This document shows, one piece after another, positions 55,037 through 64,000 of a stretch of DNA of 64,000 nucleotides. The position numbers and the translations under genes are program-made. The stretch spans positions 2,914,001 to 2,978,000 of the forward strand of contig NC_092407.1 in NCBI RefSeq assembly GCF_009017415.1. The letters are read 5' to 3'. The notes under the pieces were generated by a model. That model saw nothing but the letters and a program-made list of their open reading frames with translations, searched no databases and had not been told where the DNA came from. The stretch comes from Aspergillus flavus (lineage: Eukaryota > Ascomycota > Eurotiomycetes > Eurotiales > Aspergillaceae). How positions within the stretch are numbered: the first letter of the stretch is position 1; every line of letters begins with the position of its first letter.

Positions 55037-57925
55037 GATGGTTGGGAGTGTGTGTAAAGAGAAAAGTGATGTGGAATGCGACCGGCGTGAAGACAAGGGA
55101 AAATACACCGGTAGAAAGGAACGGATGGATCCAGTGGATTAGGATCTGGATGAGTCTAGAGGCTAGGTTATTATTGTGACGGTCATGAACATCTGCGACC
55201 GTTGTCAGCCTTGAAACGAACTACTCTCGATAAAGTGGATTCGCTTCGTCCAAGCGCCCTTACCGTTGGTGGTAAGTATGTACATACATCTATACTCTGT
55301 GGGTAGGTCGGATTGCTTCCCCCCGAGGCGTTCAACTGGGAATTGAGTTTAGACACGAGGTATAACCATGGGAGTCCTCCTCACACTATGAAAGGACGAT
55401 CGAGGAAAGAGAGATGTAGAGGTACTAAGAGCTCTAAAAGGGATGTGGGGGGGAGGGAAGAAGCGTAAGAAATCGAGACGCACAAACAGAGAGGATGTGG
55501 GACAAGGTACCGTCCGTCAGTTGACTGTGTGGATGAAGGCTAAGAAATCAGTGGTAGCGACCGCGGTACAATTCGACTTGGAGTCCCTGTCAAGCGGGCT
55601 CGATTTCCACCGGTAAACTGTGGGCTTATTGGTTCAATGGTTCTGGTCATCCGTTGGCTTGGTCTTTGCGCAAGCTGGATGGAAGAAGATCCGTGGTTTT
55701 TCTTTCTCCGGCTCCTGAAGCAACGAATAAAGCCGAATCGCCGTTCCTTCGACTTGGGATTGCTTGAATGAGAAATGTAAAAATAACATTAAATTAACAC
55801 CCTTTTTTAGTACATGTCGCCTAAGAGTCGATAGTGTACTAGCAAAGAGGAAAGCCAATAAGTCGATCAATATTTTGAAAGGGTGGCGACCCCCGACAAC
55901 AAAAAAAAAGAGATAGAATAAAAATAAATAATAAATAAATTAGTGTCAAAGACAGAGAGAAAGGAAATGAATTCTCACTATTCTTTCTTGAGTTTGGTTC
56001 TAGTACGTTGCTGTAGTTCTCCTGCCACTCGGATCAGAGATAGTCTGCGTGTTGAAAAGATCGGATTTCGTTTCAGGTAAGGTATTGTAGTACTCAGTAG
56101 TAGGTCAATGTAATGGTGTAATACCCACATTTGCGATCGGCTGGATTGATTGGAAGACTCTGTTCCTAGGAGAAAAAGCAAAAATGCATCCACCCGTGAG
56201 GGTAAAACCGGACTCACCCATGCACCATGAAGCCCGAAAAGAGCATCGATCTCGTCCTAGAGATCGCTCCCTTTCTTTCCTTCATGGGTCCTTTTTCCCT
56301 CTTTTCCCTTTTCCCTTTCCCTTTTTTCTTTTTTTCTTTTTTCTTTTTTCCTTTTTCCTTTTTTTCCTTTTTTTCCTTTTTTTCCTTTTTTTCCTTTTTT
56401 TCCTTTTTTTCCCCCTTTCATTCGCTTCCTTTTTGGACTCAAGAAACTTTCCTGAGGTTTCGGCAAGGGCGTTCCTCTCTCTCTCCCTAGCGAAATATTG
56501 ACTAGGTATATACCTGTAGAGCGCTCGACAGCCATATCCGGTACGTTAGTCAAGAACTAAAGGTTGTCACGAATCAATCACCGCCGCTGTATCAATCAAA
56601 TTCCCCGAATGATGGGAGTTGCACCCGCCACCTTCTCGTGATTGCTACCCTGCTGACGGTTAAACGGTCGCTCAATATTAATCGTAGACGTATTGTATGC
56701 AAGACAGGCAAATGTAATGGTTACCTTTTATGTGAACTATCCACTATCTCATTCTCTTTTAAGCTTTGGAGTAATGGTTGCCTTCGATGTATAGAGGCAA
56801 AGGGTATCGGCGATTGGACTAGTCATTCTGTGTCTCTTTCAAGTGTTTCCGATTGACGAGCCCCATCGTAACCTTAGGGCCACTGAGAGCTTGGGAAATT
56901 TTGGTGCTGGTGTGGTACCAAGTGGGTATAGATGGATCCGTCGCCGGGATCCCCAACGCTCTTTCCGTCGACTTAATTGGTACCAGTCATCGGATAGGGG
57001 GAACAAGAAACAAAAAAACAGTACTTCTCGTGCCGAGTAGTCTGGCTGCGCACAAGCAATTGTACCAGTTGTACATACATACATACATACATGACACGCA
57101 TGGCTTCTGCTGGACCTCTTGAGTACTTCTCAGAAGCATCATCTAAATTCTTGTACCCATCAATGGAGAGAATGTGTCACCTCGGGGTCCCCTATGATCA
57201 TGTCATCCGATTGACATTCGTCGCGCCCTACCTACCCCATAGACACTAAGCCGCTATTTCGTATATATCCTTGTGAGGGCGAAAATTTCAATTGGGGCGC
57301 CAATGTGTACTGTACTTGGACGTAGTATCACCAGAGCTCCCTGCTAAAGAAAAAAGAAAATGGAGTACCCGTGTAATCGGTAACGACGGAATGAAGGACC
57401 GGCTCGTAACTTTTTTTTCTCCGTCCTCTAGTTTCTTTCTCGTTACCTCCTTTATTAAAGCCTTGCGTAGATCGTATGGAGTAGACAATGGCATGTTTAG
57501 ATGGAGATCTCCTTGGAGTGACAACTCGACGCTGACTCCCGGGAAGTGTGATCAAGATGCCGGTACCAAACCATGAAAATCATGGTGTTGATGGTTTTTG
57601 GCAGCCGAATCACCACCGAGAACCAAGCAAGAGATCGAGATGAGGACTGAGAGGATCCAATGTTATTGAACTATTGATGTTGATCTCAAACCCAAAGTTG
57701 GCATTTTTACCTTCTTGAGAAGTCACCCCACTTCCGCATGACTCGAGTGAGCTATACTCCTTTGGGCCTTCTTTCTCTTTTCTTCACAATCCATTATCTT
57801 TGCTTTTGGCGATCTTCCGCTGAACTACCACAATGTCAATGAAACTTCCTGCAGGATTCATCTGAAGTAAAAGAATGTGAAAGAGATCACTCCACCATGT
57901 TGCAGTCACCTTATCCACTGATGTC
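55037..57925. other. 2.9-kb gene-poor divergent spacer
   Basis: No gene supported. It contains GTATGTACATAC (55276-55287), a 131-nt pure pyrimidine tract (56289-56419), and a CATA repeat (about 57073-57091). Frames at 56184-56501 are low-complexity artefacts. Likely regulatory sequence of the bZIP gene and the 57926 gene. Confidence 0.55.
56289..56419. repeat. 131-nt uninterrupted pyrimidine tract
   Basis: Every base is C or T. The right half is six units of the 9-mer CCTTTTTTT, with the CC step recurring exactly every nine bases from 56357 to 56411. Such tracts can form intramolecular triplexes (H-DNA). Confidence 0.95.
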
Positions 57926-59110
57926 ATGGAAAAATCGGAGATCCTTGTCCACATCTCAGCGCCGTGCGGGGTGAGCGACGACGCCCACTACCGTGCTCAA
58001 GTTGAAGCTATTCTCGGCTTCCAGAGTACCTCACGCCAAGTTCTAACTTTGAAACCAGACGACAATAATAATGGCCATGATTATACTATCTCTACCGCTA
58101 CTAGCGACGGACTATCCCGGCCCCAGTTACCATCCAACAACCCGCCACTCCAGGGCCCCGTAGTTCCCACTAATGATACCTCCAACAATCCGGCTATCAT
58201 AATCTCTAATAAAACCATCGAGTACGAGGAGCGTGAGCTGTCTAATGGGCAATCACATGATTCTTCCCCGAAAGACTACCTCGATACTCCAGTGAGTGTC
58301 ATTCCGGATTCTCAAGCCGGAAGGCCACCTTCGGACACCGCCAACCTGCAGGATGTCGACCATCAGCTATCTACCATTCGAGCTCCGAGTTTCCCATGCT
58401 CTGCAGATTCAATTCGTGCAAAGCGATATCAAACACATTCGCCGCCGCTAAGAAGTGGTCGAAAGAAACTGCGTCATAGCCCGTGCAGAAACGACAAAGC
58501 TAATGGCACTCAGATCAGAGATCCCGCTGTCCAATCCACAGCTTTGTCGACATTCGTTAGCACAAGCTTTCCTGTGGAAATCAGACCTCCGCTACCTCCC
58601 GTATCAAAAGAAAAGTTCACAACACATATTACGCCAACTCTAGAAATGCTAGCCGCTCGTCTGAAGAGCCGGACATACCGACCTCTCGAACAAATTAGAG
58701 AGCTAGACAAATTAGAAAGAGGACATTGGTATCTCCGCATTAACGTCGTGGAGGCGGAGGCGCATGACCCCACTATCCCCTGGCAGCAAAGCAATGGAGC
58801 TTGCATCTGGGACCTGTCCACGTTCTGTCGCTTCTGGTCATTCTTATCGGAATTCATTAAAGAAGGCCGTGCAGGCTGGGGAGTATGGTGCATATTAGAA
58901 GATTTGCTGAGTGCCCAACTACCACACAATAGCCAGGAGTCAGCGCTACGGGAAATGGATATCCGTCAGCTGACTCTCAAAACCTATGCGTGGGGCGAAA
59001 TAGCCTCCCATATATATCTCCTCCTGTTCCTGGCTAGCGAGCGTCGAATTCGCAAGATGGGCGCTCAGTGGCGGGATAGTCGGGACGACGTAGTTATCCA
59101 GATGCCTTGA
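57926..59110 (+). CDS. Conserved fungal hypothetical protein
   Basis: Predicted 394-aa intronless protein that I do not recognise by function. Residues 1-225 are hydrophilic, rich in S, P and N, with many S-P/T-P sites and an R/K-rich patch (G-R-K-K-L-R-H). Residues ~235-394 look like a folded helical domain: E-R-G-H-W-Y-L-R-I-N, then a tryptophan-rich region W-D-L-S-T-F-C-R-F-W-S-F-L, and G-R-A-G-W-G-V-W-C. This C-terminal region resembles conserved Aspergillus proteins without a known domain. Start is the first in-frame ATG; an ATG five bases upstream is out of frame and very short. Confidence 0.8.
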   Translation: MEKSEILVHISAPCGVSDDAHYRAQVEAILGFQSTSRQVLTLKPDDNNNGHDYTISTATSDGLSRPQLPSNNPPLQGPVVPTNDTSNNPAIIISNKTIEYEERELSNGQSHDSSPKDYLDTPVSVIPDSQAGRPPSDTANLQDVDHQLSTIRAPSFPCSADSIRAKRYQTHSPPLRSGRKKLRHSPCRNDKANGTQIRDPAVQSTALSTFVSTSFPVEIRPPLPPVSKEKFTTHITPTLEMLAARLKSRTYRPLEQIRELDKLERGHWYLRINVVEAEAHDPTIPWQQSNGACIWDLSTFCRFWSFLSEFIKEGRAGWGVWCILEDLLSAQLPHNSQESALREMDIRQLTLKTYAWGEIASHIYLLLFLASERRIRKMGAQWRDSRDDVVIQMP

Positions 59111-59768
59111 TATGATAAAGTATTGGCGGCATATAGTACACGAACTATGGCGGCGACCCATTCTGAGCGACACCACTTGTACATATAACATATAGAGAAA
59201 GCAATCTGGATACCTATACTGAGTGCAATAAAGACATCTAGCGAGGCACACATGATTCTGTCATATACAGAACCACTGGTCGCTGTGGAGTACTGTATTG
59301 AGAGCCAAGCGGTTACAGTAAGACTCGTCACGCAGGCAAGGAGTAAGTAGAAAGAGTATTTCATTGAACCCTTCTGCTTTGATTTAAAAAGGAAACTATA
59401 GTACAATAGAAAGGAAAGGAAGGAAGGACAACAGAAGCAAGGTTGCAAATTTCGAAGTAGATATCACCATGTTTTAGACCTGAAGCCAGGTTGAGAATGA
59501 CAGAGTACGACAAGTACAGCGTTGTCGCAAGCTATGAAGGAATTCAGTCCATCACTCACGACTATGCAACGCACCAGCGACCAGGAGACAGATAGGAGAA
59601 TAAATTCAACGTGCTGTGATGAAACCAAAGATAGCGAACAAGAAAAGCGCAGAGATATTGAACCAATATGTCAGCCTGAATCAACGAAATGCAGACACAA
59701 AAACCTATTGACGCCGTAGTTCAAAGAAACGAAACATAATAAAGGATAGTTTATGAGAGTTCTTGTAC
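59111..59768. other. Convergent spacer, no gene
   Basis: Tail-to-tail region before ARS2. A minus-strand frame (59065-59448) reads into the end of the upstream gene and is discussed among rejected items. Confidence 0.5.
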
Positions 59769-62633
59769 TCAATAGTTCAATTCGCCGCTTCCGGCTCCAC
59801 CAACCGCATCAAGGTCCTCATAACTCTTAAGACTGCGACCCTGAACGGCTTCCCGGGGCCCCATCGCTTGTTGGGCAGTGCCAGCTCCCATAGCATCAGC
59901 AAAACCACCTGCTCCAGCAAAAGCCGCCGCGGCTGGATGGCCAGGGGGAATGTACGGGGTGCCAGCGTTAGCTGGAAGACGACCGCCAGAACCATACATG
60001 CCTGACATACCACGAACTGGGCTCAGTCGGCCGTTTCCTGCGCCGCCATGTCGAGGGCCACGACGATCATATGGTCCTGAACGATTGTAACGGTTATTAC
60101 GACGCATGGCACCTGGCTGGTGCAGGCCAGAATGATCCCCCGAGGCCAACCCATTCCCACTCCACGAACCAGCTTGATTTGGGACACCCATCATACTGGG
60201 CAACCCGGCCCCGGGTAAACTCTGGAAACCACCAGGGACATTACCATTATGTCCGATATACGGCGGCATGGAAGCCAGGCTAAAGCCACGAGGAGTGCCA
60301 GCTTGGCTTTGACCAGAGCTGAGAGGGAAATGGCCATTGCTGTTTGCATCAGAGCGGGACGGTGCAATACGTGCAGGGTCCAGAACATAGGCATTCACCA
60401 AAGAAAGCTGTCACATGGTTAGTCTAGCATCGCTTTGACGTCTCAAAACCGGGAACTTACGTCGCTGCTGATATTCTCAAACCATTCCGCATGACGCTTT
60501 TCCACATGTTTGCGCCAGAAATGGTCAGCCTTGAATAACTTGGTACATTCAGGTACCTTGCAACGGTATTTGGATTCGTCCTCCTGCTTGACGTGCTTCG
60601 CTAACTCTTCTTCCAGCGCCTCATCGACAGGCTTGCCGCCCAACTTCCGAATATCCACGTTTTCCGGTTCCAGGAGCTGGAGAAGTTTATCCTCGAATGT
60701 CTTGACCCAGTTGAACGCGCGCTGTAGCTGTTGTTCTGACTTAGAACTGAATCGTTGTGGTCGTTTTTCCTCGACGGATGACTGCTCTTCTCCTTCACTG
60801 GGTTCCTTCTTCTTAGAAGGGAAAGGTTGACCGAGGGCGCTCGCTCGAGCTACAGCTTTGGACTGTGTAGTGAGGCCAGCACGTGGCCGCCGAAGATGGC
60901 CGCCGGGGCACTTCCGGGCAAGTTCATGGACTGAGTCGCTCTCAAACACACAAAAGAAGCAGAAATTGTAGACCCTACGTAGGTATTCTACCATCAGGTC
61001 CAGTTTCTTTTTCTTCGCGAGGAGTTCCTCGTCGTCCACTTCGTCATCTTCCCAACCTTCTTGCTCCTCACCTTCTTCTGCTTCGCCCTCATCCATATCG
61101 TCCGCGTCATATTCAGTCCTTCTTTTCTTCACACTAACAGGACCTGTGACGGGCGGTTGCAACCATCCCTTTCCGCGTAATTCTTCGACACGCTCTTCGA
61201 TCTTGGCATAACCGTCTGCATTTCCGCCCATCTCTGAATCAAGTCTTGATACCAAACGCCGGGCCAACTCCAAGTCCCGCTCAATACGCTCCGGAGCTGA
61301 AAACAAGTCCCACAATGCCTTTTTGCGGGGTTGGGACGGTGGTACATGGACGCCAACATGACAAACAAAATCTCCGTGAATTGGGTCATGTATAGTTTTG
61401 TCATTGATCGCTTCAAGCGCCTTCTCGGCGGCAGTCATGCTCACAGCTCCATTGGTAGCCTTGTCGTGCTCCATATCCTCACCCTCCTCTTCCCTTCCAT
61501 CCCCTCTCTCAACGACGGCAACATCCGGAGCAGGGTGCAACATAATCCAACCCATCCGATGATACTTTTTGGAAGGATTTGGATCGCTAAGGCTAAGCCA
61601 TTTGAATCCACCTTCTTGCTCTCCCAAATGTTCTCTACAGAAGTCCTCTATATTATCACGGCTCACATTTGGTGCTAAAGTCTTGATGAGTAGGGCTGGT
61701 TGAGACAAGGCTTCATCCCGAAGCTCTCCACCCCGGGTTGGGAGCAAGTCCAAAACACCAAGAGTCTCACCAACAGCCGTAGTCTCACCTTCTTCCTTCT
61801 CAATGACGCCACCCGCTCCGTCACTTTCACTTTTGTAGATGCCCTCTAAGGTGAATTCGTCAAACAACCCACCATCTATATCGCGCTCCCATTGTTCGTA
61901 AGCACCGGCACGGAAGTCCATCAGGCGACGGCGGAGGGGGTCCCGAACTTGCGGAACATAACGTTCTTTGAACCATTCCTCGTTTCGATGTTGCTGCACA
62001 AATGTCCTGGCCATCTTGATCTGTAGATCTACCTTATATGCATCATAAGCGGCCTGGATCTGCGCCCTCTCCTTTTCCCGGTCTTCACGAGCTTCGCGCT
62101 CTCCTTTGACACGATCGGAGGGGCGACGTCCGCCATGCTTTGCACGTTCCTTTTCCTCCTTGATCGACTGTTCGGCGCGCCACCACTCCGCAAACCAGTT
62201 AAACCCGACTTGGAAATCGAGATTTAAGGGATTGGGGAGCGGATTGGTTGGGATTGGTCGCTTCCCCGAATCTTGTCCAGGGACGTAACGATCAATATTT
62301 GCAACATTCGGGGAATGAGCACGGCGACGCTCATCGCGATCTCGTACGGTGTGCTCACGGGATGCGGTGTAATAGTCATCTCGGGAAGCCCGGCGATCAG
62401 AGGGTTCATAACGGTCAATCATAGCAGGCGAGCGGGAACGGCCACGTCCACGACGACGGTCCTGAGATGCTACAGCAACTTTGAGGTTATGCAATGCTAC
62501 TTTGAAGTGAGAATTGATCCACTAGCTACTTACTAGGCGATCTGCGTCTATAAGAATCAACTGGCGCCCTAGACGCGTAAGGGTCCCCTTCACGGGCCCT
62601 TCCGGGAGACCCATAACCATCATAAGAATCCAT
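59769..62633 (-). CDS. ars2: ARS2/SERRATE-family RNA-processing protein
   Basis: Predicted 915-aa nuclear protein linking the cap-binding complex to RNA processing and decay. Exons (minus) 62534-62633, 60461-62469, 59769-60407; introns 64 and 53 nt, phases agree. The first ~90 residues are arginine/serine-rich (S-R-S-P, D-R-Y). The SERRATE/ARS2 N-terminal block carries L-P-N-P-L-N-L-D-F-Q-V-G-F-N-W-F and R-R-L-M-D-F. An RRM-like middle, acidic loops and a C2H2 finger (C-K-V-P-E-C-T-K-L-F-K-A-D-H-F-W-R-K-H) near residue 680 follow. The tail is glycine-rich and ends G-E-L-N-Y. In fission yeast the related Pir2 acts in RNA-mediated silencing and decay. Confidence 0.93.
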
Positions 62634-64000
62634 CTGTCAAAAAAATGAGGAACCACAGGCTGCTGTATTAGAACCTGCAAGTCCAATCTAAGATCACGGC
62701 CTAAACAATATGCGACACGGATGCCGATTGATAGGTCGATCTAGAGCAGTCGGGGCAGCCGGAAGGTTCGCAGAGACGTTGGAAACCGTAAACGTAAGCT
62801 AAGACCGGAGACCATTAACATTAGAGCAGATCATTTCACTTCACAGGGGTGTCTGGCAGCTTGGACGTTGACGAAGGGTAAAAGAAACGGGATGTGCTGA
62901 AAAACGATGAAGCTGGAGCTGAAGCTCGACAAGCGAAAAATGGATGCAGGAAAGTCATTTTCTTTCTCATATAATGACAAGAATTGACCCGAAAAAAACG
63001 AGAGGTAAAAAAAGCAGCGCGCTCGCGAGAGCTGAAGAAAGAGGATAAAGAAAGAGACGGGTGCACAAATTGCAAGAAGCACTGAAGGTCTCGTGGGCCA
63101 ATGAGGGCGCGACGAATAAACCGACGACTTCAGAGTATTGGAGAAAAGATCAGTGAGTGGAGTAGGTGTCAAGGATTGGTCTAAGTTAAGATAAGGTGGT
63201 GTGTCTTGATAGAGAGTAACAAGATTAAGCAGGGAAAGGGGGTTAGATGAGAGACAAGGGCGGTAGTGACTGCAGTGAACACGATAAAAGAGGGCTAAAC
63301 AGGCGACCTACAAGTAGCCTTATGAAGAAGGATGGATGAATGCAATACAACCAGATGCGAACAATCCCTGATCACGTCCAATCCAACGGACTCGAATGGG
63401 GTCAAGATAGCTGAACCGGGGGATAGGGCCGGACAGTTGGGGAGAGGAAGCGGAAAGCTGGGAGCTGAAGGCGAGTGAGGAATGGAATGAGAATGACTAA
63501 TCGCATGAGGCTGGAGAACGAAAAGTTGGAGGACGGGACAGCCGCTCCTAGACCAGAAGAGGTTAGGCGTGTATCGACCGGGATGGATCGATATTTCTTG
63601 CACCCAGGGTAATTGAGATACTATCCCGTCTCTACTATCTACTTATTGTCATCTGGAAAGCCCCTATGTGTATCACAACATATGGTTTCCGTAACTTCAT
63701 CTTCATGGTTCAAGTCTACTTATTCTAATTTGTATTCAGAAGACAGCTACCTGCGCAGTGCCGAGTCATTAACCCAAACACCCAAGCTAGCATTGCCGAG
63801 AAGTATGTCTTGATATTTGTACACGACTAAGGGGAATCATCCGTCAAAAATCAAATGAGAACAATACAAATACCCCACGAAAGGAGGAAAGGAGGAAAAG
63901 AGTAAAGAAAAAACCGCAGAACAATGAAGGGGATCCGAATGAGAACCGACAACGGACACGATGCTCAACCACGTTTAGCTCTTCTTCCTTTTCTCTTCTT
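62634..64000. other. Upstream of ars2, no gene recognised
   Basis: Frames here are short and lack recognisable content. Purine-rich on the plus strand (about 62880-63080), i.e. pyrimidine-rich on the strand transcribed for ars2, so probably its promoter and leader. A gene beyond the right edge cannot be excluded. Confidence 0.5.

Noticed and set aside
56184..56553. Low-complexity frames rich in F/S or K/G
   Set aside because: Translations of the homopyrimidine tract and its complement.
59065..59448. Minus-strand frame with two hydrophobic segments
   Set aside because: It overlaps the 3' end of the 57926 gene, has no family resemblance, and AT-rich 3' regions easily give hydrophobic frames. 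Not excluded, but unsupported.

Overview
The window reads as nuclear DNA of a filamentous ascomycete, most likely Eurotiales and probably an Aspergillus or close relative. Reasons: genes carry short introns (about 38-180 nt) with GTAAGT/GTATGT-type donors and CTAAC/CTGAC branch points; leaders are pyrimidine-rich; the gene families are typical (Pan1 with Q-x-TG repeats, a GPI-anchored DUF7707-type protein, a hydrophobin, Tsl1-type trehalose synthase subunit, a CALB-like lipase, Zn2Cys6 and C2H2 regulators). No virus, plasmid, CRISPR array, rRNA, tRNA or intact transposon was recognised. I rebuilt exon structures by hand from reading frames and splice signals; families come from remembered motifs, not database searches.

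Layout. 1-16.7 kb is dense housekeeping DNA: RPB11 (RNA polymerase II), PAN1 (endocytic actin scaffold), a Na+/Ca2+-exchanger-family transporter, condensin subunit 2 (Brn1/CAP-H) and a four-helix membrane protein. 16.7-22.4 kb is a 5.8-kb gene-poor block with microsatellites and the long pyrimidine-rich upstream region of a C2H2 regulator (22.5-24.4 kb). 25-34 kb holds a DUF3074 protein, an STK19-family protein and, divergently from it, a Tsl1/Tps3-like trehalose synthase regulatory subunit, followed by two tail-to-tail hot-dog thioesterases. 35-44 kb holds a GPI-anchored wall protein, eIF3m, UMP/CMP kinase with a mitochondrial-type upstream ORF, an F-box-like/DUF7730 protein and an arylsulfotransferase-family membrane protein. 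45-52 kb holds a CALB-like lipase, a hydrophobin and eIF3d. 52-64 kb holds a very short Zn2Cys6 protein, a bZIP factor, a 2.9-kb gene-poor interval with a 131-nt pure pyrimidine tract, an unrecognised 394-aa protein and the ARS2/SERRATE homologue.

The genes do not form an obvious pathway or biosynthetic cluster: there is no PKS, NRPS, terpene synthase or P450. Shared themes are transcription/RNA processing (RPB11, ARS2), translation initiation (eIF3m, eIF3d), surface/secretion (hydrophobin, GPI protein, lipase) and regulation (C2H2, bZIP, Zn2Cys6). I see no convincing novel multi-gene system. The most interesting leads are the degenerate catalytic residues of the Tsl1-like protein, the possible mitochondrial 5' exon of the UMP kinase, the tail-to-tail thioesterase pair, the isolated zinc-cluster protein, the unusual hydrophobin spacing, and recurrent palindromic intergenic motifs.
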